Part shown: positions 23,369-34,030 of the stretch, piece after piece
Position numbering within the stretch: position 1 is the first letter of the stretch
Layout: every line of letters starts with the position of its first letter
Assembly (NCBI RefSeq): GCF_004216495.1
Contig: NZ_CP034841.1
Coordinates: 372,001-436,000 of the forward strand
Source: Mycoplasmopsis phocirhinis
GTDB lineage: Bacteria > Bacillota_I > Bacilli_A > Mycoplasmatales > Metamycoplasmataceae
DNA length: 64,000 nucleotides
Direction of reading: 5' to 3'
The notes under the pieces: model-generated
Told to the model about the DNA's origin: nothing
What the model saw: only the letters and a program-made list of their open reading frames with translations
Database searches by the model: none
Position numbers and translations under genes: made by a program

Positions 23369-25399
23369 ATGAAAAAAATAAATTTAATTTTAGGACTAGG
23401 TTTAAGCACAATAACACTTTCTAGTGTGCTTGCTTGTACAAAACAAGACAATAATAAATTTGATAATCCAAATATGGGCTTAAAACCAGGTCCAAGCGAA
23501 CCAAATCAAGCAGACAAAATCGGTCAAAATACAAACACTTCAAAACAAACTGAACCAAAAAATATTGAAGATAAACCAAATACTCCTACACCAAATGACG
23601 ATATACCTCTTAATTTTTTTGATCAAATAGAAGGCAAAAATCTTAAAAATGTATTTAATAAAATTGTGTTTCCAAAAAATATTGTCTTAAAAAATACTGA
23701 TTTAAATACTCAAATAATAAAAAATTATTTTAAGCGTGAAATGTATAAATCAGTATCATATGTTTTTGATGCCAATACGCTTGATCAAATTCCACAATGA
23801 ATGAATTTTGAAAATGCAAAAACAAATAAAATTAAAAATATCCCTGATATGAGTATATTTTTTAATGATCAAAACAATTTAACAAAATATGTTCGCAAAA
23901 TTATGCCAACATTTTTAGGTGAAAACGAAATTAAACAAATAGATGCTAACACGATCAAATTAGAAAAAAATATATCGCAATTTGTTAATCAAAATTTTAA
24001 AAACAAAGAATTAACGCTTTATTTTATTGTCCAAAATAATTCAATTAAAGCAATAGGCGAAAATAGAAATAAATCATATGTAATTCCCATTCAATTAAAT
24101 ATTGACACATTATTAAAATTTAAAGGTCGAGTTTCAAGTGTTAACGAAGAATTTGTCCCTTATGATGCTAATTTACCTAATTTAGGTATTGAATACAATG
24201 CACGAATTGATAATGATAATAATTTAATAGTTGAATTACATAGTGATGAAAACACATTTGTATTTAATTCGTTTAATTTAAAAGATGGTCAAATTTATAT
24301 TGATAAATTCAATACATTAATAGATGCTAGTTATTTTACTTCAAAAAACGCAGATAAAAATTTTTCACTTTCGGAACACAATAATACTTCTTCGCTTCAC
24401 ACTAAATTAAGCTCACTAGAAAATTTATATAATGTTAATTTAGATCCAAATGCTTTATTAGTACAGGCCAAAAGAGTGGATTTGCCCCAAAACACAACAA
24501 CTTTATTTGACAAAATTCGCCAAAGAACCTTTTCTGTTGGAGGTGGCACAATGACAATGTTAGCTAAAGTATCGCCTAATAACCCCAATGATTATAGATT
24601 TTATTTTATAACTAACCATCATGTTAGTGATATTTTACAAAACAATTGAAATGATGCTAGGGTGAATAAAAATTTTGTAATTTGAAATCAAAACGATGCT
24701 TTAATTTCAGCCAACGATGAATCAAGTGCAGTTGAAGTTTTTGACTCACAATTAGATTTAAATGTATGAGTAGCACAAGATCAAAGCAATACAGCTGGCA
24801 TTAAACTTTCAAATACAAATGCAAATGCTGATTATTCAATCAATATTATTGATATTGAGCCTTTAATGCAAAAAGCAAAACAAAAAAATAATCAACGTGT
24901 TTATAAATATTTACAAAATTGATTTACTTTAAAACCGCTAAAATTATCTCAATATACTAATTACATAACAGATGCTAGTTTTGTTAAATTATATTTAGCT
25001 TCATTCCCAATTTCTCATAATAAAAATAATGGTGGCCGTAGATACCGCGAACATATTATTAATCAAGCCGAATCAATCATTATAAACGACCAGCCAAGAG
25101 AGAATGAAAAATATGGTCATTTTAAAACATTTACTGTTAAAGATCAAGAAATTTTAAATTCTAATATTGATTTAATTTCGGGAGCATCGGGTAGTGTTGT
25201 ATATGATGAAAATGGGGATATGGTAGCTATATTTATGCAAAATATTGACCCAAATTTATATGGCTTTGGTCTATTAAGTTCGCATGAATATGATTATTTA
25301 GGTTTCGCAAGTTCAAATAATCCTAATTCATTTTTAAATAAATTAAAAAACCTGGCTGCTAGCCAACCAGATAAATATGACGACAGTGTTTTTAATTAA
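23369..25399 (+). CDS. DUF31/MIP-family serine protease lipoprotein without MIB partner
   Basis: 676-residue lipoprotein (lipobox ending Cys23, SVLAC) with an Asn/Pro/Lys linker, a central region of unknown fold, and a trypsin-like C-terminal half. The likely catalytic His is His418 in TNHHVSD; the acid is probably in the LDLNVW region; Ser607 is in SGASGSVVYDENGD. It is shorter than the MIPs and lacks their conserved N-terminal block, so substrate specificity may differ. No ribosome site is seen: TAAAAT at 23357-23362 sits six bases before the ATG, suggesting a leaderless transcript. Several TGA codons are Trp (for example PQWMNF). Orientation is opposite to MIB2. Confidence 0.85.
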
Positions 25400-25656
25400 A
25401 GTGATTTTAACCTAATATATTCAGCAACTAAATCAGTATTACTAAAACCTTTAATAGTAGTATTAGTATTAGATAATTTTGTAAAATTTATTTTATTCAA
25501 AATTTCTTTTGAACAATTCTCAATATACTTGATAAAAATATATTGTCTATTTGATATTAGCAATTCTGGATTGCTAATTTTTTCATCATAATTGTAATAA
25601 CCTTGTCTTACAACAGCAAAATCTCATTGATATTTATCTTTATCAAAATATTTTTT
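25396..25656 (-). pseudogene. 3' part of an unidentified gene cut by the insertion sequence
   Basis: Leftward open frame reading KYFDKDKYQWDFAVVRQG and on to ...AEYIRLKSL, ending in TAA at 25396-25398, which overlaps the convergent stop of the 23369 gene. It has no start of its own outside the insertion sequence; an ATG inside the element (near 25704) could give a fusion product. It appears to be the downstream half of the gene whose upstream half is at 27496-27701. No family recognised. Confidence 0.55.
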
Positions 25657-25672
25657 CCCGGGTTTCCAAGTT
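25657..25672. repeat. Left terminal inverted repeat of the IS
   Basis: Sixteen bases matching the complement of 27480-27495 at 15 positions (G versus A at the fifth). Confidence 0.85.
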
Positions 25673-25771
25673 AGGGGTCATTTTTTAGCGTTTTTCGCCA
25701 TCTTTATACTAAAGTATAAAAAAATTTTTTTAAATTACAAAATTACATTGTAATTATGATATAATTTAACT

Positions 25772-27427
25772 ATGGAGAAATGGGTTATAACACAATCAAA
25801 AAGAAAAGATAAAACATATGTCTCGGTCGCAATACCGGCTGGATTTGGAAAAGGTTATAAAAAATCAATTGGAATAGGTAATTTAGAAACATTAAAAACT
25901 TTAAATCTAGACCCTATAAACGCCCTTAAGGTTGCGTGTGCTGATTGAAATACTGAATGAAATAAAGAAAAGATATTATCAAAAGTAAAGGAGGTTTTAG
26001 CTCAATCTAAAAAAGAAATCCGAAAACAAAATTTTGGTATAAAAGCATTATATGAATTATGTGATAAAATCAACCCTTTCAAATTGTGTGAAAAAAGCAA
26101 ATCAAAAAATCTTTTAGATATTGCTAAATATATAATCACTTCACGGATCATCAACCAAGATAGTTTGATCAAAATGTATCAACAAAAACATCTTTATGAT
26201 TTCAATAATGACTTCAAAAAATCTACTTTTTATAATAGTTTAGATTATGTAACCAATAATAAAAATGAAATTTTAAAACAATTAAATAACTCATTAACTT
26301 CAAATGCTAGCCGTGATATTGAAGTGTTGTGATATGACTCAACAACAGTGTATTTTGAAAGTTTTGCGAGAAAAGGATTGAGATATCCTGGTTATTCAAA
26401 AGACGGAAAATTTAAAGAAGATCAAATAGTAATTGGAATGATTACTGATTGTAATGGAATTCCATTTCATTTCAAAATATTCAAAGGAAATACTGCTGAT
26501 ATGAACACTTTTATACCTTTTATATTGGAAATACGGGATATTTATAATATAAAAAATGTAACAATTGTCGCAGATAGAGGAATGAGCACAAACCGCAACA
26601 TACGCTTTTTAGAATCTTTAAACATAGATTACATACTCTCTTATCGTTTGAAATCTAGTACAAAACAAAGAAAAGAATACACAATTAACCAAAACGATTA
26701 TATTCGTGTAAACAAAGATTTTAAATATAAAGAAATAGAATTTATGTCGCTGTGAAAAAACAAACGGTTCAACGGTCATAAAAGAAGACAAATAATGACC
26801 CATAGTAAAAAACGAGCAGCAAAAGATTTTAATGATCGTATGCAACTAATTGAAATTTTCAATAAAAAACAAAAAAATGGTAGAGTAATTGAAACAGATT
26901 TAATAGCTGCCAAAAAGCATAAATTTTTTAAAAAAATTGGAGCAACTTCTTATTATCAATTAGATTTAGAAAAAATTAGTGAAGATGAACAATTTGATGG
27001 TTATTATGTGTATGAAACTTCAAGAACAGATCTTAAGCCATTAGATATTGTTGATTTATATCAAAAACAATGACAAATTGAAAATAATTTTAGAAATTTA
27101 AAAAATTGTTTAAAAATTAGACCTATGTATGTTTGGAGTGAAAATCATATTGAAGGTTATATTACTTTATGCTTTATTTCATTGGTTTTATTACAGTATG
27201 GTTTAAATATTTTGAATAAATATGTTAAAAAACAAACAAAAATAGACAAAAATTATTCAATTTCCAATTATGTAGACGCTATCAAAAATGCCGAAAAAAT
27301 TCAAATTTTAATTGATAACAAAATTATTAACGAATACAACATTGAAAATACTGATAATGAAAAGGAAACAATGTTATATGAATTAATTGAACAATCAATC
27401 AAAAATTACAATGTAATTAAATTATAA
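25772..27427 (+). CDS. IS1634-family DDE transposase
   Basis: 551 residues, intact once TGA is read as Trp. The DDE catalytic residues lie in WYDSTTVYFES (first Asp), VADRGMST (second Asp) and QKQWQIENNFRNLK (Glu of the YREK-like motif), the arrangement of IS4-superfamily IS1634 elements. The insertion between the second Asp and Glu includes the RRQ..HSKKRA basic stretch. ATG at 25772 follows a TATAATTTAAC promoter-like sequence at 25760 with almost no leader. The element therefore looks capable of transposition. Confidence 0.92.
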
Positions 27428-27474
27428 AAAATTCCGAAAGTACCTTAAAATGAGGTATTTACGGAATTTTTTAA
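27426..27474 (+). terminator. Terminator after the transposase
   Basis: Long hairpin with arms AAAAATTCCG and CGGAATTTTT plus inner ACCT/AGGT pairing, followed by T residues; it lies inside the right end of the IS. Confidence 0.8.
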
Positions 27475-27479
27475 TTTGC

Positions 27480-27495
27480 AACTTGGAAACTCGGG
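27480..27495. repeat. Right terminal inverted repeat of the IS
   Basis: Sixteen bases, AACTTGGAAACTCGGG, the inverted partner of 25657-25672. Confidence 0.85.
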
Positions 27496-27701
27496 AGTCT
27501 TGGTTGTTGCTTAATTTCTTCGATTGTGAAGGGGCGATCGTTTAGGTTTTGCCCACCAAAAATTTCAAAAAGTTTATTATTATACTCTCAACCTTCTTTT
27601 GATTCATATTCATAAATATAACCCTCATTTAAATCTTTTTCGTTTGTAATTAACGACTTATTGCATAATTTTAATAATTCTAATTTAAATTTTTTTGACA
27701 C
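27496..27701 (-). pseudogene. 5' part of an unidentified gene cut by the insertion sequence
   Basis: Leftward frame starting at GTG 27701 with AGAGGA seven bases before it, reading MSKKFKLELLKLCNKSL... EGYIYEYESKEGWEYNNKLFEIFGGQN and entering the IS end at 27495, where it would stop shortly after (QVAN). With 25396-25656 it would give a protein of about 155 residues. No hydrophobic segment and no family recognised. Confidence 0.55.
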
Positions 27702-27757
27702 GATATAATCCTCTATATGAATATTTTATTCATATTAATTCTATCATTAAGCAATTA

Positions 27758-27787
27758 AAAAACTCAAATTTGTTAATTTGAGTTTTT
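27758..27787. terminator. Bidirectional terminator between obg and the disrupted gene
   Basis: Twelve-bp perfect stem AAAAACTCAAAT/ATTTGAGTTTTT with a 6-base loop; T-rich in both directions, so it can end obg transcripts leftward. Confidence 0.8.
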
Positions 27788-27821
27788 AATCAAGTTTTTA
27801 TAGTATATAAATTAAATGTTA

Positions 27822-29087
27822 TTAATAATCACCGTCTCATTCAAATTCATATTCAAAAATTCTAACAGTGTCGCCTGGCTGTACGCCTTTTTTGATTAAT
27901 TCATCTCAAACGCCAATTTTTTTAAGTATATTGTTAAATCTTAATAAATTGTCGTAACTAATTAATGGTATTTTTTCGTATAAATGTTTAATTTTCGGTC
28001 CATTTATTTCATAAAAACCTTCGTATTGCTTAATGACTTGATATTCTTGTTCAAGTTTAATTTCAACCACTGTATCATCTTTTATTTCTTCAACAGGTTT
28101 TAATTTATTAAGCTCGATTAAATTAAATAATTCTTTTTTGACTTCATCAAGATTTTTGCTTGCTAAAGCTGAGATAGCTACAAGTTTAATTTCAGGGTAT
28201 TTTTGTTTAAACTTACTCAAGTTTTGTTCAAAGTTTGTTAAATCAGATTTATTAGCAATTACTAATTGGTCTTTTTTTTCAAGATTCAAACTGTAATTTT
28301 TTAATTCTTCGTTAATAACCTCAAAATCTTTTATTGGGTCTTTATCTTCACTGCCAAAATCAATAATATGTGCAATTACACGACATCTTTCAATATGTTT
28401 TAGGAATTGAATTCCTAAACCTTTGCCTTGTGAAGCTCCTTGAATTAAACCGGGTAAATCAGCCACAACAAAAGAATTATCATAATATTTAACCATCCCC
28501 AATTGTGGGACAAGAGTTGTAAATTCATATTCAGCAATTTTAGCTTTAGCATTTGAAATGGCACTTAATAATGTAGATTTACCAGCAGAAGGCTTACCCA
28601 CAACTCCTACATCTGACATAATTTTTAAAACTATGTGAGCATCATATTTTTCACCTTTAGTTCCGTTTTCACTAATTCTTGGAGCTGTGTTTCGCGGCGA
28701 TTTAAATTTCATGTTTCCACGACCACCTTGACCTCCCTTAGCAACTAAATATTCTTTAGGTTCAATAATATCAGCCACCACTTTTGAATCACGATATACA
28801 ACTGTGCCAATAGGAACATACACATATTTATCCTTACCAGCAGCACCATAAAGATTTTTAGGTCCTCCATTGACGCCATCTTCAGCACTTATTTTTTTAT
28901 TACCATATAGAGATAAAAGAGTGTTTTTGCCTAAATCACCAACAAAATAAATATTACCACCGCGACCACCATCGCCACCATCAGGCCCACCTTTATCGAC
29001 GTGAGCTTCACGACGAAAAGAGATCATTCCATCACCACCCTTGCCAGCAACTAATTGAATTTTGATTTCATCAATAAATCTTGCCAT
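27822..29087 (-). CDS. obg: Obg-family GTPase (ribosome-associated)
   Basis: 421 residues. The N-terminal Obg fold is rich in glycine (RGGNIYF, GGQGGRGNMKF). The G domain follows with P-loop VGKPSAGKST, switch/G3 VVADLPGLI and G4 NKSD. A C-terminal OCT-type domain follows, which is completed by two TGA codons read as Trp near the end (GVWDEL, EFEWDGDY). Acts in 50S assembly and stress signalling. The ribosome site TAAGGAGAT overlaps the stop of the upstream HAD gene, so the two are cotranscribed. Confidence 0.94.
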
Positions 29088-29096
29088 TTTATCTCC

Positions 29097-29909
29097 TTAC
29101 TTTTTTTGTTCATTATTGAATCTAGCAATATAGTCCAATATAGCAATACCTAAACCGTGCTCTTGCACCGATCTTGTAACATATTTTGCTTTTTCTTTGA
29201 CAATATCTTTTGAATTATCCATGGCGTACGAGTAATTAAAACGTTTAAACATTGAAAAATCATTTTCGCTATCGCCAATTACCATTACATCCTCAGTTGT
29301 ATATTGTGTAAAAATATTTTGAATCATTCATGTGATTGCTTTACCTTTAGAAGCGCCGCGTGGCAAAATTTCTAAATTCATATGAGTTTTTATTAATTTA
29401 ACATCATAGTTTTTTAGGACCTCAATTAATTCGTCAACATTTTCAGTAGTTTCAAAATATACTTCAATTTTTGATACATTTTTAATAGCTTGACCTTGAT
29501 ATAATTCAAATTGATCAAAATTTTCATATTTAAAATAGATGCGGTTTAAAAACTCTTTATCTTCTTCTTTAAATATATAAAATGCATCTGAGCTTCAGCC
29601 GGCGGCTGAAACTTTTTTATCTCTAAATAAGTCAAATATTTTTTTGACTTCGCTCTCTTTAATGAATTCTTCACGCACAAATTTATAGTGTTTAAAATCG
29701 TAGATTTGAACTCCACTTGAACCAATAATATAATCAGCATTAACTAATTTTGCAAGTTTGAACATTTTAGGACAAATAGGATTACCTGTGGCTATATTAA
29801 AACTTAATTCGTTTTGTTTAATTATGTTTAAATTATAAATTGATACATATCCGTTGCTAGTGTATATTGTGCCATCCACATCACTAAAAACGATAGGTTT
29901 TTTCTTCAT
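29097..29909 (-). CDS. Cof-type HAD-IIB family phosphatase
   Basis: 270-residue cytoplasmic hydrolase. Motif I is FSDVDGTIYTSNG (Asp nucleophile at the N-terminus), motif II is NIATGN, and motif III/IV is PRGASKGKAI with VMVIGDSENDFSMF near the C-terminus. Family members dephosphorylate sugar phosphates or flavin/PLP precursors; the substrate here cannot be told. ATG at 29909 follows AAAAGAGGAAT. Two TGA codons are Trp (AAGWSSDAF, AITWMIQ). First gene of the HAD-obg unit. Confidence 0.9.
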
Positions 29910-30120
29910 AATTCCTCTTTTCCGACATTTGTCTATAGTCTAGATAATAATACATTAATTTTATATTTAGATATAAAAATTAAATAGACATTATCAATTT
30001 TGGAGGCAAAATTAACTTACTTTTAACTATTTTGTCTAATGTTTGTATGTTATTGTTATTCATAGTTTTTTGCTTGTTTAAAACAAAAATATTGTTTTTT
30101 TAACAATTTTGTTGATTTTC

Positions 30121-30147
30121 TTGCAAAAAAAAAAAAAAAAGTAAAAT
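30121..30147 (+). promoter_or_regulatory. Promoter with A16 tract between -35 and -10
   Basis: TTGCAA at 30121-30126 and TAAAAT at 30142-30147 are separated by 15 bases made almost entirely of A (A16 at 30125-30140). Slippage in the tract would change the spacer length, as in the poly(A) promoters of M. hyorhinis vlp genes. It serves the lipoprotein gene at 30192. The assignment of the -10 is mine and unproven. Confidence 0.55.
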
Positions 30148-30191
30148 AAGCGAAATGTTACAAATATATTTTATTTTAGGAGGATAATAAC

Positions 30192-30515
30192 ATGAAATTC
30201 AAAAAAATTAATGGCTTGTTCTTTGCTGGTTTAGCAACCGCAACAATACCTTTGATTTCAATTTCTTGCAGCAACGAAAGCAATTACACAAAAGCTAGAC
30301 GAAAATTAAATGAATTTATAAGAAAATATAGCTCAAATACACTGTTTCAACCAGAAATACGTAAATTAACAAATCAATTTAATGCTCTTACTCAAAACGA
30401 TACAACAATTACTGATGAGCAACTTCATTTCTTTATAGGTTTAATTAATAATTTATCATATTATTTTGATAATTTGGGTGAATTTTTAAAACCTAAATTT
30501 CCACCACGGAGATAG
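30192..30515 (+). CDS. Small lipoprotein, unknown function
   Basis: 107 residues with a lipoprotein signal peptide (lipobox LISISC, Cys26) followed by a short, mostly helical charged domain rich in Asn, Lys and Arg. AGGAGG lies ten bases before the ATG. No family recognised. Its promoter contains an A16 tract and a terminator follows directly, so it is a monocistronic surface lipoprotein, probably phase variable. Confidence 0.8.
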   Translation: MKFKKINGLFFAGLATATIPLISISCSNESNYTKARRKLNEFIRKYSSNTLFQPEIRKLTNQFNALTQNDTTITDEQLHFFIGLINNLSYYFDNLGEFLKPKFPPRR

Positions 30516-30519
30516 ATAC

Positions 30520-30552
30520 AGAGCACCAAAAATAATTGATGCTCTTTTTTTA
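30520..30552 (+). terminator. Terminator of the small lipoprotein gene
   Basis: AGAGCA (30520-30525) pairs with TGCTCT (30540-30545), followed by a run of T. Confidence 0.75.
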
Positions 30553-30712
30553 AAATTTGAACAATGCAGGCAATAAACATCAGTAAAAAATGAAGAATAT
30601 ATGGTACAATTTACTTATATATTTATATAAAGAAAGCTAGTATACATAAATCGCACTTTATCAGATTTCACGAACTTTCAACAATTTTGATTTTTATAAT
30701 AAAGGAGATTAT

Positions 30713-31417
30713 ATGACCCCACACATTCACGCTAAAAAAGGCGAAATAGCTAAAACTGTATTGATGCCAGGTGATCCATTAAGAGCTAAATTTATTGCCG
30801 AGACATTTCTAGAAGATGTTAAATTAGTCAATACTGTTAGAAATATGTTTATTTACACAGGTAAATATAACGGTAAAGAAGTTTCAATTGCTGGTTCAGG
30901 CATGGGTTGTCCTTCAATCGGTATTTATAGTTATGAATTATTCGCATTTTATGATGTTGATTCAATTGTAAGAATTGGTTCAACTGGTGCTTATATTCCA
31001 GAACTAAAATTATACGATACGGTTTTAGCAACTGAAGCGATTGCGGATAGCACCCATTTTAGAAGATTAGTATTAGGTAAAGAATTTGAATCGAATATTT
31101 CTTTACCTTCCAAAGAATTAAATGATAAATTAAGAGATTCAGCTAAAACATTAAATATTGATTTAGTTGAGGGAAGAGTGCATTCTTCAGATGTATTTTA
31201 TTCATCACAAAGCCTTGAACAAAGAATAGACGAAACTCAAGCAATTTGTGTTGAAATGGAATCGTTAGCTTTATTCACCAATGCTCAAAAATTAGGCAAA
31301 CAAGCCGCATGTTTATTGACTGTCTCAGACAATATCGCTACTCATGAAGAAACTACACCTGAAGAAAGACAAAGCGCTTTTACCAACATGATGAAAGTTG
31401 CTTTAGGAGTTATTTAA
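30713..31417 (+). CDS. deoD: Purine nucleoside phosphorylase, DeoD type
   Basis: 234 residues, full length for the hexameric bacterial PNP. It splits purine (deoxy)nucleosides with phosphate into base and (deoxy)ribose-1-phosphate. It shows the family start TPHIHAKKGEIAKTVLMPGDPLRAKFIAE, GSGMGCPSIGIY and, in the active site, CVEMESLALF and TVSDNIATHE. AAAGGAG precedes the ATG. The deoA start follows the stop with no gap. Confidence 0.95.
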   Translation: MTPHIHAKKGEIAKTVLMPGDPLRAKFIAETFLEDVKLVNTVRNMFIYTGKYNGKEVSIAGSGMGCPSIGIYSYELFAFYDVDSIVRIGSTGAYIPELKLYDTVLATEAIADSTHFRRLVLGKEFESNISLPSKELNDKLRDSAKTLNIDLVEGRVHSSDVFYSSQSLEQRIDETQAICVEMESLALFTNAQKLGKQAACLLTVSDNIATHEETTPEERQSAFTNMMKVALGVI

Positions 31418-32716
31418 ATGCGAATTGTTGATTTAATTGAGAAAAAAAGATTAAATAATGAATTATCAAAAGATGAAATTCATCATTTAATTTCTTCTTA
31501 TGTTAGTGGTCAAACACCAGATTATCAAATGGCAGCTTTTATCATGGCTGTTATGTTTAATGGAATGACTAAAGAAGAGACTGCTCAATTTACTAAAACA
31601 ATGATGCATTCAGGTGATATTATCGACTTGAGTTCTATACCTGGTATTAAGGTTGATAAACATTCAACAGGCGGAGTAGGTGATAAAACAACTTTAGCTA
31701 TTGCTCCTATTGTTGCTGCTTTAGGTGCACCAGTGGCTAAAATGTCTGGTAGAGGTTTGGGTCACACAGGCGGTACACTAGATAAACTTGAATCAATTCC
31801 AGGTTTTAGATTTGCTTTAAGTGAAACTGAATTTATTGAACAAGTTAAAAAACATAATATTGCAATTATAGGTCAAACCGCTAAATTAGTTCCTGCAGAT
31901 AAAAAATTATATGCTTTAAGAGATGTTGTCAATTGCGTTCAGTCAATTCCTTTGATTGCGTCTTCAATAATGTCTAAAAAATTAGCTACTGGTTCGGATG
32001 CGATTTTATTAGATGTTAAATGTGGTAATGGTGCATTTATGAAAACTGAAAAAGAGGCTATAGATTTAGCTAACACAATGATCGATATTGGTAAATCACT
32101 TAATGTAGACGTGCGTGCCGAAATAACTAATATGAACCGTCCAATTGGAAGAGAAATTGGGAATAAAAACGAAGTATTAGAAGCAATTTGAACTTTAGAA
32201 GGTAAAGGACCACAAGATTTTAAAGATTTAGTAGTTTCATCGTGTTCAACGATTTTATTGCAATCTAAATTAGAATCTAATTATGATCAAGCTGTTGATA
32301 AAGTTAATGAAGTTATAAATAATGGCAAAGCTTTAGAAAAATTTTATGAATTAGTTAAACTCCAAGGCGGCGATGTTGAAATTTTAAAAAATCAAGCTCA
32401 ATTTTGAAATCCAAAACATAAACACGAAATTAAGGCCACTCAAGAAGGTTATTTAGAAATTTTTGATTCATTAACTTTTGGTGTTGTCGCAATGAAATTA
32501 GGAGCTGGCCGAGCCAAAAAAGAAGATTCAATAGATTTTGACGCAGGAATTACTTTAAATAAAAAAACGAATGAAAAAGTTAAAAAAGGCGATACTTTAT
32601 TCACACTTTACTCATCAAATTCGATAAATTTAGATTTAGTTAGCGAATTGGCAAATGCTTATAAATTTAATGATAAACAAGTTGAAAACAAAATTATTAT
32701 TGCTAAATTAGGATAG
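31418..32716 (+). CDS. deoA: Pyrimidine-nucleoside (thymidine) phosphorylase
   Basis: 432 residues. It cleaves thymidine/deoxyuridine (and perhaps uridine) to base and deoxyribose-1-phosphate. The active-site signature KVDKHSTGGVGDKTTLAIAP is at about residue 73, followed by KMSGRGLGHTGGTLDKLE and the C-terminal MKLGAGRAKKED. Two TGA codons are Trp (AIWTLEGKG, AQFWNPKH). Its ATG immediately follows the deoD stop, with TAGGAG inside deoD, so the two are coupled. Confidence 0.95.
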
Positions 32717-32723
32717 GAGAACA

Positions 32724-33389
32724 ATGACAAATTATAATCAAATGATTGATCATACTTATTTAAAAGCCGACGCAACTATTGAAGATATTAACAAACTATT
32801 AGCCGAAGCAGTTAAATTTCAATTTAAAACTGTTTGTGTAAATGCTTCATGAGTACCTTATGCTAAAACAAAATTGGCTAATACTGGAGTTGGAATAACT
32901 TGTGTAGTAGGTTTTCCGTTAGGTGCTACATTACCACAGGTTAAAGCATTTGAAGCTGCTGAAGCTATTGAAGCAGGTGCTAGCGAAATTGATATGGTAA
33001 TTAATATTGGTAAATTAAAAGATGGCGATTATTCATATGTTTTAGAAGACATTAAAACAGTTAAAGCAGCAATGCCTAATAATATTTTAAAAGTTATTGT
33101 TGAAACAGCATTGTTAAACAAGAGCGAAATTGAAAAAGTTACTCAAATTGTAATTGATTCAGGAGCAGAATTTATTAAAACCTCAACCGGTTTTGCTTCA
33201 AGAGGTGCTTCATTAGAAGACATAAAAATAATGAAAGCAATCGCTGGCGAAAAAATACAAATTAAAGCTGCTGGTGGTATTAGCAATAAAGATGACATGA
33301 TTAAAATGATTGATGCTGGAGCAAATCGTTTTGGGACAAGTCGCTCAATTGCTATTATTAAGGGTAAATCTTCAAATGAAGGTTACTAG
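32724..33389 (+). CDS. deoC: Deoxyribose-phosphate aldolase
   Basis: 221-residue class I aldolase that splits deoxyribose-5-phosphate to glyceraldehyde-3-phosphate and acetaldehyde. The Schiff-base lysine is in LKVIVETALL and the second essential lysine in FIKTSTGFA. CVVGFPLG and IDMVINIG are also present. One TGA is Trp (NASWVPYA). AGGAGA precedes the ATG, seven bases after deoA. No deoB is seen in the window; the mutase step must be encoded elsewhere. Confidence 0.95.
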
Positions 33390-33403
33390 CACTTAAACTA
33401 GTA

Positions 33404-33447
33404 AAAAATTCAAGTTATTAAAATCGATGCATAACTTGAATTTTTAT
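33404..33447 (+). terminator. Terminator of the deo operon
   Basis: Fifteen-bp perfect stem (33404-33418 with 33431-33445) around a 12-base loop, ending in five T. One of the strongest hairpins in the window. Confidence 0.9.
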
Positions 33448-33524
33448 TTGCAAAATTTTTTAAGCAATAATGTTAATTTTTTCCTTTTTTGTTAAAGTTG
33501 TTGCAAAAAATATTTGTATTAAGT

Positions 33525-34022
33525 ATGAAAAAATGAAAACTATGAACTTTGGGTGCGGTTGTACCAATGCTTGTTTTAGGTATAGGAACATCTCTAGTTA
33601 TCGATAAAAGAGAAAGTTATATAAAACCAAAACAAGCACAAACAGAATTTAAAATTAAAATTGAAGGTGCTGTTTTAAATAACGGATATTTTAGAGCTAA
33701 AAAGGGTGATAAATTAATTGATATTATCAAATTAGCTCAACCTTTGCAAAACGCAAGTTTAAAAGATATTGAAATCACTAAACCAATTGAAAAAGATTTA
33801 AATATTGACATAAAATTTGATATTGCAAAAGGACCTTTTTTAAATTGAACTTTATTATCTAAAACGAGCCAATTAATTAAATATGGTATTAAAAAAAGTA
33901 TTGCTACTAAATTATTAAAACACCGAAGAGTTAATTCTAAAACTACATGAACAAATATCAGTGAATTAAAAGGCATTGGTCCTCAAACATTAAAAAAATT
34001 AAAACAAATTCTAATTGTTTAA
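33525..34022 (+). CDS. ComEA-like DNA-binding competence protein
   Basis: 165 residues: an N-terminal TM anchor (LWTLGAVVPMLVLGIGTSLVI), a SLBB-like domain around KIKIEGAVLNNGYFRAKKGDKLID, and a C-terminal helix-hairpin-helix (ISELKGIGPQTLKKLKQ) that would bind double-stranded DNA. This is the ComEA layout. Four TGA codons are Trp, two in the first seven codons, so the real start at 33525 is easily missed. No clear ribosome site. It sits just upstream of a comEC-like gene. Confidence 0.82.
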
Positions 34023-34030
34023 TTTTTTTA

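Larger units (their letters stand above)
25657..27495 (+). mobile_element. IS1634-family insertion sequence
   Basis: 1839-bp element bounded by 16-bp inverted repeats with one mismatch: CCCGGGTTTCCAAGTT at 25657-25672 and AACTTGGAAACTCGGG at 27480-27495. It holds one intact transposase gene and its terminator. I see no clear target-site duplication (left flank TTTTTT, right flank AGTCTT). The element lies within a leftward gene whose two halves flank it. Confidence 0.85.

Noticed and set aside
25657..27495. Clear target-site duplication flanking the insertion sequence
   Set aside because: Bases next to the two inverted repeats (TTTTTT and AGTCTT) do not match.
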